This document shows, in pieces, positions 42,365 through 52,577 of a stretch of 64,000 bases of DNA. Position 1 is the stretch's first letter. Every line of letters begins with the position of its first letter. The stretch spans positions 1 to 64,000 of the forward strand of contig MNUP01000033.1 of assembly GCA_001871075.1 (NCBI GenBank), written 5' to 3'. The notes beneath the pieces are model-generated. The model was given only the letters and a program-made list of their open reading frames with translations, made no database searches and had not been told where the DNA came from. This DNA is from Candidatus Desantisbacteria bacterium CG1_02_49_89. Its GTDB lineage: Bacteria; Desantisbacteria; UBA1551. Made by a program: the position numbers and the translations under genes.

Positions 42365-43336
42365 TCAGCCCAGCCTTACGCTCTTGCCGGTCTCCATGGA
42401 TCTGTTCGCTGCCAGGGTCACTTCAAGGGTTTTTGCAGCATCCTCATAAGGAGACCTGATCTTTGAACCATCCCTTGTCCTTACCGCCTCAATGAAGGTA
42501 CTGTCGATCGCAACACCCGTGTTGTTCCCCAGCGGGAATGATTCATCGCGCCCCTGCCCGACTATCCTCAGCGAATTCCTTTCCTTGTATTCAATATAAA
42601 GGTCCTCTGTGTAAATATCAAGCCCGACCTTTGATGCCGGATAATCGAAGAAATCCGCGGAGAAGATGGTAACCACCGGGCCGCTTTTCATCTTAAGCGT
42701 GACCGCTGACGCGTCTTCAATATCGCACTTCTCTACCTTAGGCGCCATTATGCCCTTTGATCCTGCCGCGTAAACTTCCGAAACTTCGCCGAACAGGTAC
42801 CTTGCCAGGTCGAAAGTATGTATTGTCTGCTCTACTGCCTGGCCTCCTGAAAGTTTCTTTTCCCTCCACCAGTATACCATGGGAAACCCGCCCATAAAAT
42901 ACCCCATCACAAGGCCTACTTTCTTGTTCTTAAGCAAACCTTTTATCCTGTCCACGTTGTCTTCGTACCTGTCCTGGTGGCCTACAGCCGAAAGCACCTT
43001 GTTCTTTTTTATCGCCGCTATGACCTTTTTTGCCTTATCCATGCTCAGGGCCGTGGGTTTTTCCACGAAGATATTAATGCCTTTTTCGCATACCGCTATT
43101 TCCTGGTCTTCATGCGCGAAAGGAGGCAGGCATACGTAGCAGGCGTCCATCTTTTCTTTATTCAGCATGTCCTTGTAGTTTGTATAATGGGGGCATTTGA
43201 ACTCTTCCGCCATTTTCTTCGCCTTTTGTTCATCCACGTCGCAGAAAGAAACAAACTGCACGTCTTTCACCTGCTTCAGGTTACTCACATGGAACTGCGC
43301 GATCCCGCCGGACCCTATAAAACCTACCCTTGTCAT
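42365..43336 (-). CDS. Gfo/Idh/MocA-family oxidoreductase
   Basis: 323 residues. Rossmann start VGFIGSGGIAQFHVSNL, the EKP motif in NIFVEKPTALS and a dinucleotide-binding pattern typical of inositol or glucose-fructose dehydrogenases. It oxidises a sugar or polyol with NAD(P). The gene upstream encodes a hydroxypyruvate-isomerase-like TIM barrel, and such pairs occur in sugar or inositol catabolism. The substrate is unknown. Confidence 0.9.
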   Translation of the reverse strand: MTRVGFIGSGGIAQFHVSNLKQVKDVQFVSFCDVDEQKAKKMAEEFKCPHYTNYKDMLNKEKMDACYVCLPPFAHEDQEIAVCEKGINIFVEKPTALSMDKAKKVIAAIKKNKVLSAVGHQDRYEDNVDRIKGLLKNKKVGLVMGYFMGGFPMVYWWREKKLSGGQAVEQTIHTFDLARYLFGEVSEVYAAGSKGIMAPKVEKCDIEDASAVTLKMKSGPVVTIFSADFFDYPASKVGLDIYTEDLYIEYKERNSLRIVGQGRDESFPLGNNTGVAIDSTFIEAVRTRDGSKIRSPYEDAAKTLEVTLAANRSMETGKSVRLG

Positions 43337-43442
43337 TTCTCTCTCCTTTTATTTGATGTCAGCGATAAAAATAGATTTCAGCGATTTAAACCCATTTTAA
43401 TTCATCGCTGCCATCGTTTCTGCTATCGCTGTAATCAATATT

Positions 43443-44216
43443 TCAGTCGCAGACGCCTTTCCCAGCGTCTATGCAGCTTTGCAGCGCTTCTTTTGAAGGC
43501 TTCAAAGGCAAGAACTCAAGCCCGATGTAGCCGCTGAAGCCAGTTTCCTTTATCTTTTGGATTATGTTCCTGTAGTTAAGCTCCCCTGTTCCGAACTCGT
43601 GCCTGCCCGGGACATCCGCCGAATGGAAATGCCCTATAAGGCCTATGTTCTCCGCTACGTTCTGTATTATGTTCCCTTCCGTTATCTGCTGGTGGTAAAT
43701 GTCATAAAGCAATTTCACGCTTTTGCTTCCGGTTTCTTTTATAACCTGGAACCCTTCAAGTGAAGTGCTCAGGTAATATCCCTTGTGGTCCACCAGGATG
43801 TTAAGCGGCTCCAGCACAAGCGTTACCCCCGCGCTTTCCGCTGCCGGTGCGGCTGCTTTCAGCGAATTGACGATGCTTTCATGCTGCGCCTGCCTCGGAA
43901 CTCCGGCCATTTCTTTGCCGGTCGTCACGATCAGGGTTGTCACGGATAATTTCTTTGCGGCAGTAATTGTTTCTTCAACTGCTTTCACGAACGCACCCTT
44001 GTTTTTCGGATCTACTATCTGCAGGAACGGGTCAATGCCGAAACTGGAGATCTTCATCCTGTTTTTTTCAATTTTCCGCAGGATCCCTTCCATATCCTTG
44101 TTCTTCCAACCCCAGAACTCGCATGCGGAAAAACCCATTTTGGCATAAGCGTCTATCCTGTCCGTAAACTCCAGTTCCCTGAAAATTATTTCAGCGCACG
44201 GCGAAAGCCTGAGCAT
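43443..44216 (-). CDS. Sugar phosphate isomerase/epimerase (hydroxypyruvate isomerase-like TIM barrel)
   Basis: The start is the ATG at 44216 with AAGGAG before it; an ATG seven codons upstream overlaps that site. 257 residues of the AP-endonuclease-2-like barrel, with metal ligands in LVLEPLN, LLYDIYHQQ, GHFHSADVPGRHEFGTGE and IGLEFLP. It isomerises or epimerises a sugar acid or keto-sugar. Probably works with the adjacent Gfo/Idh oxidoreductase. Confidence 0.85.
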   Translation of the reverse strand: MLRLSPCAEIIFRELEFTDRIDAYAKMGFSACEFWGWKNKDMEGILRKIEKNRMKISSFGIDPFLQIVDPKNKGAFVKAVEETITAAKKLSVTTLIVTTGKEMAGVPRQAQHESIVNSLKAAAPAAESAGVTLVLEPLNILVDHKGYYLSTSLEGFQVIKETGSKSVKLLYDIYHQQITEGNIIQNVAENIGLIGHFHSADVPGRHEFGTGELNYRNIIQKIKETGFSGYIGLEFLPLKPSKEALQSCIDAGKGVCD

Positions 44217-44229
44217 AACACTCTCCTTT

Positions 44230-45471
44230 TTACACACCTTCGGCTGTTTTTAATATTATCCCGGCCAGCCTTGCGGCTGCACCGCCCTCTCCCATTACTT
44301 CCTTTAACCTGGCAGACATACCGGCCCTGAGCTCACTGTTCCTGATCAATTCCGATGCCTTCTCCAGCACCATACCAGGATCTACAAAATCCTTTATTTC
44401 GGGCACGACTTCCTGTCCGGCTTTCTGATTTGGTATGGCGGTATATTTCAGCCGCATGCCGAAATCCAGCACGAGTTTTTTCTTAAGGATCCTGCCTATC
44501 AGGGGTATATACTGGACGTATCCTGCGATCCCATCAAGCGGTATTTCTTCGGGTTTGTTTAAAGGCACCACTACGATCATGGGGCAGCCTGCTGCCGCGA
44601 TCTGCGCCGTATTTGTGCCCGGTATGGTCAATATAAGGTCGCAGGCGTTCATTACGTCATACGGCATTTCCTGGGCCCGGATGACCCTTGTTCCGTCTTC
44701 CGTTGTTATCAGGCCGTCCGCGAATTCCGCTTTTATCCCTTCAAGCGCGCCGTTCTGTCCCCCGGCCTTAACGGCTTCTGACAGCTGGCTGTCAGTTACA
44801 AAGGAAGCGCGGCTCAGGACAAACCTGCTTTCCGGGAATTTTCCGCGGATCAGGCTGCAGCATTTAAGAAAAAAAGATGTCATGTGTTTTATCTGGTAAG
44901 GCCTGCTTCCCGGAAATATCCCTACCAGGATCTCGTTTTTTGCAGCACCGCACCTGCTTCTTGATTCTTCTCTGGAAAGACCGGGTTTCACGGCTTCAAC
45001 GAAAAGATCTCCCGCAATTTCTATCTTTCCCGCATCAATACCCTTTTCAGAAAGCCTCTTTTTGCTGTTTTCGTCAGTGACAATGAATTTTCTAAAAAAC
45101 GCGTTATAGAACCTGCCGGCGTCATGGGTGTATGCCACGGCCGGGTAACCGAGGCGCCCGGAGATCAGGACCGAGTGCATGTAATCGCTTCCGAGGTGGA
45201 CAAGAACGCCCTTCTTTGCGAACCCGCCCTTTACCCCTTTGTTAAGGAAAAGGAATTTTAGGTATTCACCCGGGCTGAAGACATGATCGACCCCGGGAAT
45301 ATTTTTCGCTATCTCTGTTTCTGTCCCGCTCGCATACTGGCAATACGGTATAAATATAATTATCCTGTCACGTTCGACGTCCGACGTTCGACGTTCGACG
45401 ATTTCTTTAACAACAGGCGTCACCCACCCTTTGATCTCGCCGGGGCTGTTCGTCACGATCACTATATCCAT
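44230..45471 (-). CDS. Lipid-A-disaccharide synthase-like glycosyltransferase (GT19-type)
   Basis: 413 residues. The start MDIVIVTNSPGEIKGWVTPV and the blocks VGIFPGSRPYQIKHM and LTIPGTNTAQIAAAGCPMIV match LpxB-like proteins, which transfer a sugar between lipid and nucleotide carriers in lipid A synthesis. Divergence leaves the acceptor open. A heptamer array (45372-45402) is read in frame at residues 24-33 as VERRTSDVER. lptE and the UDP-GlcNAc genes lie nearby, which fits an envelope role. Confidence 0.75.
   Translation of the reverse strand: MDIVIVTNSPGEIKGWVTPVVKEIVERRTSDVERDRIIIFIPYCQYASGTETEIAKNIPGVDHVFSPGEYLKFLFLNKGVKGGFAKKGVLVHLGSDYMHSVLISGRLGYPAVAYTHDAGRFYNAFFRKFIVTDENSKKRLSEKGIDAGKIEIAGDLFVEAVKPGLSREESRSRCGAAKNEILVGIFPGSRPYQIKHMTSFFLKCCSLIRGKFPESRFVLSRASFVTDSQLSEAVKAGGQNGALEGIKAEFADGLITTEDGTRVIRAQEMPYDVMNACDLILTIPGTNTAQIAAAGCPMIVVVPLNKPEEIPLDGIAGYVQYIPLIGRILKKKLVLDFGMRLKYTAIPNQKAGQEVVPEIKDFVDPGMVLEKASELIRNSELRAGMSARLKEVMGEGGAAARLAGIILKTAEGV
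45372..45402. repeat. Heptamer array (GTTCGAC x4) inside the lpxB-like gene
   Basis: GTTCGAC, GTCCGAC, GTTCGAC, GTTCGAC, in frame. Confidence 0.95.
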
Positions 45472-45472
45472 T

Positions 45473-45512
<40 letters not shown>

Positions 45513-45576
45513 ATTATAATTATTTCATAATTTCTATTTCTAACAAACTATAAAACGAACCAACTAACAAACTCTA

Positions 45577-46710
45577 TTAGTCCTGGACCCCGATCACCCA
45601 TTGCCTGGCAAGCCAGGAACGGTCTATCCTGTATGCTTTTTCCGGGCACAGTTCATGGCAGCAGTAACAGCTGATACATTTCTTGTAGTTTATGCTTGCC
45701 TTTCCTTCAACCATTGTGATGGCCTTGACCGGGCAGTTCAGGAAACAAACCTTGCATCCGGTGCATTTTTCCCTGATGACAGCCGGATGCACCCACAGTA
45801 ATTTTGTGGTAAGGAACTGGAAAAAGGGATAAACGAACCTTGGGACTCTTTTTAGTATCTTATTGGCGTTGTCGACGCGCTCGAAATCAGGCACTTTACA
45901 ATCCCGCAGGTTCTCGCCTTTTATTTCTATCTTTTCCAGCCTTCCCTCCCCTATCCCTTTCTGGTGGGCTATGCGGGTGGTGTCTATGTCCAGCGGGTTA
46001 TAACCTATGATCTCCGAGGAAACAGCGTCAAGCGAAACGCAGTCATAGCTCGCCATGATAAGCCCTATTTTTTTCGGTTTCCCGCCGGACGGACCATGGC
46101 CTTCCATCCCATATACCGCATCCATTACACCAAGCACGGGTTTTTTAATGGAAAAAATTTCAACCATTCTTTCAGCGAAATCCTCGGGGTGCGGGTTTTT
46201 ACAATGTATCTCGCCTTTGTAAAAACCCGGAAGTATGCCGAACATGTTCTTTATGCATCCCGTGAACAACGTCAGGTTGTGGGTTTTGAGCTTCGGCAGG
46301 TCTATGATCGCGTCCATGCCGAAGATCGTATCTGCTACGTAGAAATCTCCGTGCTTTACGGGTTTCGCAAGGCTCAGCAGCTCAGCTCCCTCTTCGAGCG
46401 CGACGTTCCTGAATCCCGCCACTTCCAGGGCTTTTGAAACGTTGGCGTAGGCGTTGCCGCAGTTGTCGCCGATAAAAGGCCTGGCGCCGCATTCCTTCAC
46501 TATCCTTGTCACCGCGCGCAGCACCGACGGGTGCGTGGTTATGGCGCTGTCCGGCTTGCCTGCCAGAAGCAGGTTCGGCTTGAGAAGGACCTTCATGCCG
46601 GGCTTTATTTTTTCTTTAAGGTCGCCTATAAGAGAAAGAGCGTTTCTTACTGCCTTCTCGATCCTTTCGTTCTCATAAGTGTCACACCTGATGATCGATA
46701 CAGTGCTCAT
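45577..46710 (-). CDS. DUF362 protein with two 4Fe-4S clusters
   Basis: 377 residues. The N-terminal DUF362 region includes MKVLLKPNLLLAGKPDSAIT, IDLPKLKTHNLTLFTGCIKN and GMEGHGPSGG. The C-terminal ferredoxin pair is CTGCKVCFLNCPVKAIT and CISCYCCHELCPEKAYRI. Members are poorly characterised redox proteins; no reaction can be named. It follows the lptE-like gene by 16 bp. Confidence 0.9.
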   Translation of the reverse strand: MSTVSIIRCDTYENERIEKAVRNALSLIGDLKEKIKPGMKVLLKPNLLLAGKPDSAITTHPSVLRAVTRIVKECGARPFIGDNCGNAYANVSKALEVAGFRNVALEEGAELLSLAKPVKHGDFYVADTIFGMDAIIDLPKLKTHNLTLFTGCIKNMFGILPGFYKGEIHCKNPHPEDFAERMVEIFSIKKPVLGVMDAVYGMEGHGPSGGKPKKIGLIMASYDCVSLDAVSSEIIGYNPLDIDTTRIAHQKGIGEGRLEKIEIKGENLRDCKVPDFERVDNANKILKRVPRFVYPFFQFLTTKLLWVHPAVIREKCTGCKVCFLNCPVKAITMVEGKASINYKKCISCYCCHELCPEKAYRIDRSWLARQWVIGVQD

Positions 46711-46726
46711 AGCGGGATCCTTTGCG

Positions 46727-47248
46727 TCATGTCCAGCCGTCTATTACCCTCTTGACCACCCTCTTAGAAAGCTTCTGGATAACCTCTTCTATTGCGTCAT
46801 TTTCCAGTTCTACCTCCAGACCGCCTGTTAAGGATGAAACCGTGGTGAAATTCTCCAAGTTATCCTCACGCCACAGGACATTGTTTTCTTTTACGTCCTT
46901 CAGCCAGAAAGACAGCACCATGCGGACCTTATATTCCTGCACCTTCATCTGCTCCGTGTAAGACAGGGGCTGCAGGTCATACCGGGAAATTTCCCCGTAA
47001 AGAACTGCGTCCGCTTCCTTTTCGCCGGCAACGGTCAGCCTTCCGTCAATAATGAACTCCCTGGTAACTGACTGCAGTATTTTTTCCGGGAGGTCGGGCC
47101 TGTAGCTCTTATTTTCAAACCCCGTTATGCAGATCTTTTTTATATAAACAGGAAGAGGGAAAAACGTATCATAGGTGCAACCGTTTAAAAACAGCGCCAG
47201 GCAACAACTGACAAGTAACAAGTAGATACCGCGGGATTTCGTACTCAT
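46727..47248 (-). CDS. lptE: LptE-like LPS-assembly lipoprotein
   Basis: 173 residues with a lipoprotein signal peptide ending LFLNGC. The mature part matches the LptE fold (VYIKKICITGFENKSYRPDL, then LVGE-like ADAVLYGEI and VLSFWLKDV). LptE plugs LptD in the outer membrane for lipopolysaccharide export. The signal peptide contains a heptamer array. It overlaps pth by 1 bp. Symbol by family resemblance. Confidence 0.75.
   Translation of the reverse strand: MSTKSRGIYLLLVSCCLALFLNGCTYDTFFPLPVYIKKICITGFENKSYRPDLPEKILQSVTREFIIDGRLTVAGEKEADAVLYGEISRYDLQPLSYTEQMKVQEYKVRMVLSFWLKDVKENNVLWREDNLENFTTVSSLTGGLEVELENDAIEEVIQKLSKRVVKRVIDGWT
47204..47224. repeat. Heptamer array (ACAAGTA type x3) in the lptE signal peptide
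   Basis: ACAACTG, ACAAGTA, ACAAGTA on the plus strand, translated as about residues 9-15 (LLLVSCC region). Confidence 0.8.
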
Positions 47249-47820
47249 TACTCCCTCCTGTTATATTTATTCATCGCTTTTTCAACACCATCGCTGATCA
47301 TCGAAGCAACGGATCCGGATGCCGTTGAAACGGCTTTACTTATTTTCTCGCTGTCGTCCGCCCGCGCGCTTCCCAGCACGTAACCGACGGCGGTTTCCCG
47401 CCCCGGAGGAGGTTTGCCTATTCCCACGCGGACCCTCACGAAATCCGGGGTACCTACGCATGCTATTATAGATTCGATCCCCTTGTGTCCTGCGCTGCTG
47501 CCGCCCTGGCTTATCCTTATCCTTCCGGGCTCAAGGTCCATGTCATCGTGGATCACTATCAGGTCTGAGGCCGGTATCCGGTAATAACCGAGAAGGTATG
47601 CTACCGGGCCTCCGCTGTTGTTCATAAAAGCCGACGGCTTGGCAAGTATTACGTCCTCTTCCCCTATTTTTCCCTTTCCCGCAAAACCCCGGGCTTTTTT
47701 TGACTCGGAAAAAGTGACCGAATACTCAGACGCAAGCCTGTCCGCGACCATGAAACCGATGTTGTGAAGGGTATTTTCGTATTTCTTGCCAGGATTTCCC
47801 AGACCGACAATAAGCTTCAT
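47248..47820 (-). CDS. pth: Peptidyl-tRNA hydrolase
   Basis: Releases peptide from stalled peptidyl-tRNA. 190 residues, standard size. VGLGNPGKKYENTLHNIGF carries the catalytic His and Asn. Also FMNNSGGPV, VIHDDMDLEPG with the catalytic Asp and GGSSAGHKGIESI. It lies 12 bp after the L25 gene, an order common in bacteria. Confidence 0.95.
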   Translation of the reverse strand: MKLIVGLGNPGKKYENTLHNIGFMVADRLASEYSVTFSESKKARGFAGKGKIGEEDVILAKPSAFMNNSGGPVAYLLGYYRIPASDLIVIHDDMDLEPGRIRISQGGSSAGHKGIESIIACVGTPDFVRVRVGIGKPPPGRETAVGYVLGSARADDSEKISKAVSTASGSVASMISDGVEKAMNKYNRRE

Positions 47821-47832
47821 AGGCTGTGTATT

Positions 47833-48573
47833 CTATTCCTTTTTCTTTTCTTCCTTGCCTGTTCCGGTTTGCTTTTCCGCTCCCTCTTTCTTTTCACCCG
47901 CAGCCGCTGAAGAAGCTTTTTCGCCTTCCTCGCCCTTTTCTCCTTCCTCGCCTTCTTCTTTTTCCTTGCCGATAAGCTCGGGTTCCGCGACAACCTCTTC
48001 GACAGGCTTCTCTTCCTTCAGGATCGTAGGCGCTATAACAACCACGACCAGCGAATCCGGCGGCGTAAGTATCTCGACCCCGGTGGGAACTTTCAGGGCG
48101 CCCGCAAGCACTGAATCTCCGATATCCAGCTGGGTTACTTCAATAAGCAAGGTCTTCGGTATGTCTTTTGGGAGGCACCTTACTTCGATCTCGCGCAGTA
48201 TTTCATCCAGCACCCCTCCCTTTTCCGTCACTCCTTTCGGCACCCCGGTTATCTCTATGGGAACGTTTATGTTGATCTTTTCCTGAAGCGAAACGCGGTA
48301 GAAATCCGCGTGTACTATCACGTCCTCAACGGGATCGTATTGCAATTCTTTCACCATGGCGGTTTTTCCCTTACCGTCAAACTTGATGCTGAGTATGACG
48401 TTTTCGCCCTTGGAAATAACCTTGCACAGATCGAGGAGCGATACTTTCAGGTGCACCGGCTTCTCACTCCTTCCGTACAGCACGGCCGGTATGAAACCGT
48501 GCATGCGCATTTTCCTGGATTCCGAAGAACCCAGGTTCTCTCTTACAGATGCATCCAGTTCAATCTGTTCCAT
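47833..48573 (-). CDS. rplY: 50S ribosomal protein L25 (Ctc form)
   Basis: 246 residues. The N-terminal 5S-rRNA-binding part (ASVRENLGSSESRKMRMHGF, IPAVLYGRSEKPVHLKVSLL) and the C-terminal Ctc domain (INVPIEITGVPKGVTEKGG) are present. It then has a low-complexity Glu/Lys/Gly tail of about 50 residues, longer than usual. It binds 5S rRNA in the large subunit. Confidence 0.95.
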   Translation of the reverse strand: MEQIELDASVRENLGSSESRKMRMHGFIPAVLYGRSEKPVHLKVSLLDLCKVISKGENVILSIKFDGKGKTAMVKELQYDPVEDVIVHADFYRVSLQEKININVPIEITGVPKGVTEKGGVLDEILREIEVRCLPKDIPKTLLIEVTQLDIGDSVLAGALKVPTGVEILTPPDSLVVVVIAPTILKEEKPVEEVVAEPELIGKEKEEGEEGEKGEEGEKASSAAAGEKKEGAEKQTGTGKEEKKKE

Positions 48574-48673
48574 TTTATTTCTCCTTACTTATTGTCTTTT
48601 TATCTTTAGACCGTAATTCGTCGTTTATCTGCAATAATCACCGTAATCTCAGTTTAAATCACTGTAATCATTT

Positions 48674-49612
48674 TTAAACGAAGAGTGATGAGACCGATTC
48701 TTCCTCATGGATGCGCTTTATGGCTTCCGCGAGCAGGGGCGCTATCGAAAGGACCGTTACTTTCTTTGACTTCCTGCTCCTGGTAAGGCATATAGTATTT
48801 GTAACTATAACTTTTTTGATCTTGGATTTTTCAAGTTTGCTGATGGCTTCACCCGAGAATACGGGATGGGTGCATACCGCGTACACGGTTTTTGCGCCCT
48901 TGTGCATAAGCACTTCCGCCGCCTTTACTATACTCCCGCCGGTATCTATCATGTCATCCAGAAGTATCGCGTTCTTGTTGTGGACGTTCCCGACAACGTG
49001 GTGTATTTCCGCGATATTAGGGCCGGGGCGCCTTTTGTCTATTATTGCCATTGTCGCGTCCAGTCTTTTTGCGAACGCCCTTACCCTTTCCGCGCCGCCG
49101 GTGTCCGGGGAAACAAATACAAGGTCTGAAAGCTTCATTTTTCTGATGTAATCTATGATAACGGGAGCCGCGAAAAGGTTGTCCACGGGTATATCGAAGA
49201 ATCCTTGTATCTGCCCGGCGTGCAGGTCCATGACAAGGACCCTGTTCACGCCCGATATTGTGATCAGGTTTGCTACAAGCTTGGCAGTTATGGGCACTCT
49301 GGGCTGGGATTTCCTGTCCTGGCGCGCGTAACCGTAATAAGGTATCACCGCGGTTATCTTATCTGCCGAGGCACGCCTGATCGCATCCACCATAATAAGC
49401 AGTTCCATAAGGTTCCTGTCAACCGGCGGGGATGTGGGCTGGACCACGAAAGTATCAGCTCCCCTTACGTTGTCGTTGATCTTGATCTGGATCTCCCCGT
49501 CGCTGAAAGTTTTGACGTCCGCGCTGCCAAGCTGTATGCCAAGGCAGTCGCATATTTCCCTTGCAAGCGCGGGATTCGCGTTTCCTGTAAAAACCTTCAA
49601 CTCTTTATGCAT
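48674..49612 (-). CDS. prs: Ribose-phosphate pyrophosphokinase
   Basis: Makes PRPP from ribose-5-phosphate and ATP. The start is the ATG at 49612 with GGAAAGGAGAAAAA before it; an upstream start nine codons earlier lacks a site. About 312 residues. [39 protein letters not shown] and the PRPP loop [14 protein letters not shown] are intact. It overlaps the glmM-like gene by 8 bp. Confidence 0.97.
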   Translation of the reverse strand: MHKELKVFTGNANPALAREICDCLGIQLGSADVKTFSDGEIQIKINDNVRGADTFVVQPTSPPVDRNLMELLIMVDAIRRASADKITAVIPYYGYARQDRKSQPRVPITAKLVANLITISGVNRVLVMDLHAGQIQGFFDIPVDNLFAAPVIIDYIRKMKLSDLVFVSPDTGGAERVRAFAKRLDATMAIIDKRRPGPNIAEIHHVVGNVHNKNAILLDDMIDTGGSIVKAAEVLMHKGAKTVYAVCTHPVFSGEAISKLEKSKIKKVIVTNTICLTRSRKSKKVTVLSIAPLLAEAIKRIHEEESVSSLFV

Positions 49613-51107
49613 TTTTTCTCCTTTCCAATGAATAAGCAATAACTTTCAGCATGGCTGTAAGCTTTTTCCTGGTCGTTTCCTCGTTCTCTTCTATTTTTGC
49701 CTCAGCGAAGATCCTGGTAATGGGTTCTGTGTTTGACGGCCTGAGCTGGACCCATGAGCGGTCGCCGAAGATCACCTTGCACCCGTCCCTGGTATCAATT
49801 TTTGCGCCTTTCAGGTCCAGCATGCGGATAGCGGATCCCATACTTTCCTTGGTAGCCAGAGCCGGTATTTTATCCTTTATTAACATGTATTCCGGGATCT
49901 CTTTTTCGAGCTCTGCCAGAGTTTTTCCTGACCACGCAAGGTATGACAGAATAAGCGCCATGCCTGTTGCCGAATTCCTTCCGTAGTTCACATCCGATAG
50001 TATGACGCCCCCGTTTCCTTCAGCCCCAAACATGGACCCGTGCTCCAGCATCGCTTCGATAACGTTTACCTCGCCTATTTTGGTGCGGATGATGTTTATC
50101 CCGTATCTCTCCGCTGTTTCCTCCCAGGCCGATGTCGAAGACAGGTTGACCGGTATCTGTTTCAGGGGTTTTGAGGGATTGCCAGCCTGCAGCTCCATCA
50201 GGAACCTGCCGCACAGCAGAGGTGTAAGCTCCTCGGTCTTCAGCGGCATTATGACCAGCCTGTCCTGGTCAGGGTCAAACGCAAAGCCGATGTCGGCTTT
50301 TTTTTCGATTACCGCCTTCCTGAGATTTTCAAGGTTCTGCGGCGCGGGTTCCAGGCTGCGCCTGGACCTTTCTATTTTTCCTTTATTTATGACCGTGATC
50401 CTGCTTCTTTTAACACCCAGCTCCAGAAGGAACCGGACGGGTATTTCCGCGCTTTTTCCGCTGCAGGCGTCAACAACTATCCTGAAATTGCGTTTCCTGA
50501 TCTTTTCCAGGATCCTGCTGCCGGCGCCTTTCGCCCCGGTTACGCGGTCAAGGGCGCGCGAAACCCCCGCCCTTACGTGCACGCAGAACTGCTCCAGGTA
50601 TTTCTTTGCAGGCGGGCTGTGCGGCGGAACGTTTTTTGCCGGAGCGCGCGGGCCGGAGCTGGATGCCAGCCGCCTTCCGATCTCCCTCATTTCTTTTTCC
50701 CTTAAGAGTATGCCGTCATTACCAAAGAGCTTTATGCCGTTCCATCCAACCGGATTGTGGCTTGCCGTGATATTGATCCCTCCGGCTGTTCTATAATGTT
50801 TTACCGCCCATTCTGTCGCAGGCGTAGATGCTAAACCGAGGTATATTACGTTTATTTTTCTGCCTTCAGCTACGGAGATCTCTTTTGCGGCAAGCACTAC
50901 GCCCGGCACAAGGCCTTCACCCGAGGCCTTATCGTCCCTGGAAAGCACTATATCCATTTTCCGCTTGCGTGCCGCCGCAGCGTCAGGGATTTTTTTTAAG
51001 TACACGTCATAAAAAATGCGGGTGATCCTGCATACTTCAGAAAAAGTCAGGGTCTTCCCGACCTTTCCCCTTATCCCTGAAACCGAGCATATAAGCCTCT
51101 CCATCAT
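49605..51107 (-). CDS. Phosphoglucosamine mutase-like phosphohexomutase
   Basis: 500 residues, alpha-D-phosphohexomutase family. The phospho-Ser loop is [15 protein letters not shown], metal loop [12 protein letters not shown], sugar loop GAEGNGGVI, phosphate loop [14 protein letters not shown]. The neighbouring glmU-like gene argues for GlcN-6-P to GlcN-1-P conversion (GlmM), though phosphomannomutase or phosphoglucomutase cannot be excluded. A Pro/Ala-rich insert near residue 155 makes it longer than GlmM (~445). Confidence 0.85.
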   Translation of the reverse strand: MMERLICSVSGIRGKVGKTLTFSEVCRITRIFYDVYLKKIPDAAAARKRKMDIVLSRDDKASGEGLVPGVVLAAKEISVAEGRKINVIYLGLASTPATEWAVKHYRTAGGINITASHNPVGWNGIKLFGNDGILLREKEMREIGRRLASSSGPRAPAKNVPPHSPPAKKYLEQFCVHVRAGVSRALDRVTGAKGAGSRILEKIRKRNFRIVVDACSGKSAEIPVRFLLELGVKRSRITVINKGKIERSRRSLEPAPQNLENLRKAVIEKKADIGFAFDPDQDRLVIMPLKTEELTPLLCGRFLMELQAGNPSKPLKQIPVNLSSTSAWEETAERYGINIIRTKIGEVNVIEAMLEHGSMFGAEGNGGVILSDVNYGRNSATGMALILSYLAWSGKTLAELEKEIPEYMLIKDKIPALATKESMGSAIRMLDLKGAKIDTRDGCKVIFGDRSWVQLRPSNTEPITRIFAEAKIEENEETTRKKLTAMLKVIAYSLERRKNA

Positions 51108-52576
51108 TATCGAAGATCCTCTATGGAATCCAGTCCTTCAGGAAACGGCAGTATGTATCTGACAGGCTTGACGGTTCCGTCCTTGTTCCTGGCGCATTTG
51201 ATGCGCTTGTTCTTCAGGACCGAATGCTCGATCCAGACGTTATCCTCCACGATCGAACCGAAAATGTAACTGGTGCCTTTTATAAGGACGCCGTTCCCTA
51301 TGCGGACAGGGTTTTCATCGCTCCCGGTCATATTCACGGATGATTCTATGCGCGAGTTCCTTCCTATCTCAAGGTTTCCCTTGATGATGTCCCCCTGCAG
51401 GACCTCGCTCCCGCTGCCCACCTTGAGCGTCTGGCCGGGGTAGGCTGAAAGATGCGCCCTTTCCCCTATGCTCACGTTTTCCGCAAGCCTGACGTTCCCT
51501 TCAATCCTGGCGTTATCCTTGATCACAACGCCTGCGCCCAGGCTGACACCCTTACCAACATAAGCGCCCTTTCCGATCTGTATGTCCAGCATTTTGCCTT
51601 TTTTGTCAAGCTCAATTATTTCGCTGACAACTTCGTCCGCGATAAAAAAGTCCTCTCGGTTCTTGAGCGTGACTATATTTTTCAATTTTTCATAAACCCT
51701 GTCACGCGCTATTTCCTCCATCCTTTTTAGAGCTGATTTGTCATTGAAGGCGAATACAACGTCATTCACGTTGGCCGTCACCACGCCCACAGGCAAGCGC
51801 TTGCCGTTCAGTATCTGGACCATATCAGTAAGGTAAACTTCCTTTTGGACATTGTCCGGTTTTATGCTGCCTATGAAACTGAGAGCTTTTCCCTTGAGCG
51901 CGTAAACGCCGGAATTGAATTCTTGTATGTCCAGCAGGTATTCCCTGGCAAAAGAATATTCTTTTTTCCCGAACTTTGTTTTATAAGGTTTTCTGAGGCT
52001 GAGAATATCCTTGAACTCTTTTATCTCTATTATCCTCCCGAAAGCCTTCCTATCTTTTGACGGGACCCTAAGCATCCTGCCATACACATTCTCGAGCGGG
52101 TTCCCGCTGTAGATCCCTGAAAGTACCATCATATCGTATTTTGACTTTTCGAATTCATCATGAAAATCCCGGGTTGCTTCCGTTGTTATGAGGCCCATAT
52201 CGCCGGGAAACACGTATATATTTTCAGGGCTGAACTGCTCTTTCTGCATATATTTTATGGCAATCTGGACAGCGTGGCCCGTGCCTTTCTGCTCTTCCTG
52301 GTAAACAAACGCCCTGCCCCTGCCCTTGCCTATGGTAGCGGCGATCTCCAGGGCATTTATCCCTACTACTACTATCTGGTTTACCGATCGCAGGCCCGTT
52401 CTTGTCGCGTCGGAAACACGCACAACGGTCGGCACGCCCCATATTTCATGCAGCATTTTCGGGGTATGGGATTTGATCCTTTTGCCGTGGCCTGCCGCAA
52501 GGATTATCGACAGATCCCTGCAGCCGCGGTCAAAACCGGATGACAGTTTCGCAAGTTCTGTTTCAATGCCGCTCAT
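51107..52576 (-). CDS. GlmU-like UDP-GlcNAc pyrophosphorylase with left-handed beta-helix
   Basis: 489 residues. The N-terminal nucleotidyltransferase has the signature LAAGHGKRIKSHTPKMLHEI. Hexapeptide repeats of a beta-helix fill about 325-455 (IQIGKGAYVGKGVSLGAGVV and on). The acetyltransferase catalytic residues of GlmU are not clearly recognisable, so only the uridylyltransferase step is supported. It overlaps the glmM-like gene by 1 bp, and both probably supply UDP-GlcNAc. Confidence 0.85.
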   Translation of the reverse strand: MSGIETELAKLSSGFDRGCRDLSIILAAGHGKRIKSHTPKMLHEIWGVPTVVRVSDATRTGLRSVNQIVVVGINALEIAATIGKGRGRAFVYQEEQKGTGHAVQIAIKYMQKEQFSPENIYVFPGDMGLITTEATRDFHDEFEKSKYDMMVLSGIYSGNPLENVYGRMLRVPSKDRKAFGRIIEIKEFKDILSLRKPYKTKFGKKEYSFAREYLLDIQEFNSGVYALKGKALSFIGSIKPDNVQKEVYLTDMVQILNGKRLPVGVVTANVNDVVFAFNDKSALKRMEEIARDRVYEKLKNIVTLKNREDFFIADEVVSEIIELDKKGKMLDIQIGKGAYVGKGVSLGAGVVIKDNARIEGNVRLAENVSIGERAHLSAYPGQTLKVGSGSEVLQGDIIKGNLEIGRNSRIESSVNMTGSDENPVRIGNGVLIKGTSYIFGSIVEDNVWIEHSVLKNKRIKCARNKDGTVKPVRYILPFPEGLDSIEDLR

Positions 52577-52577
52577 T

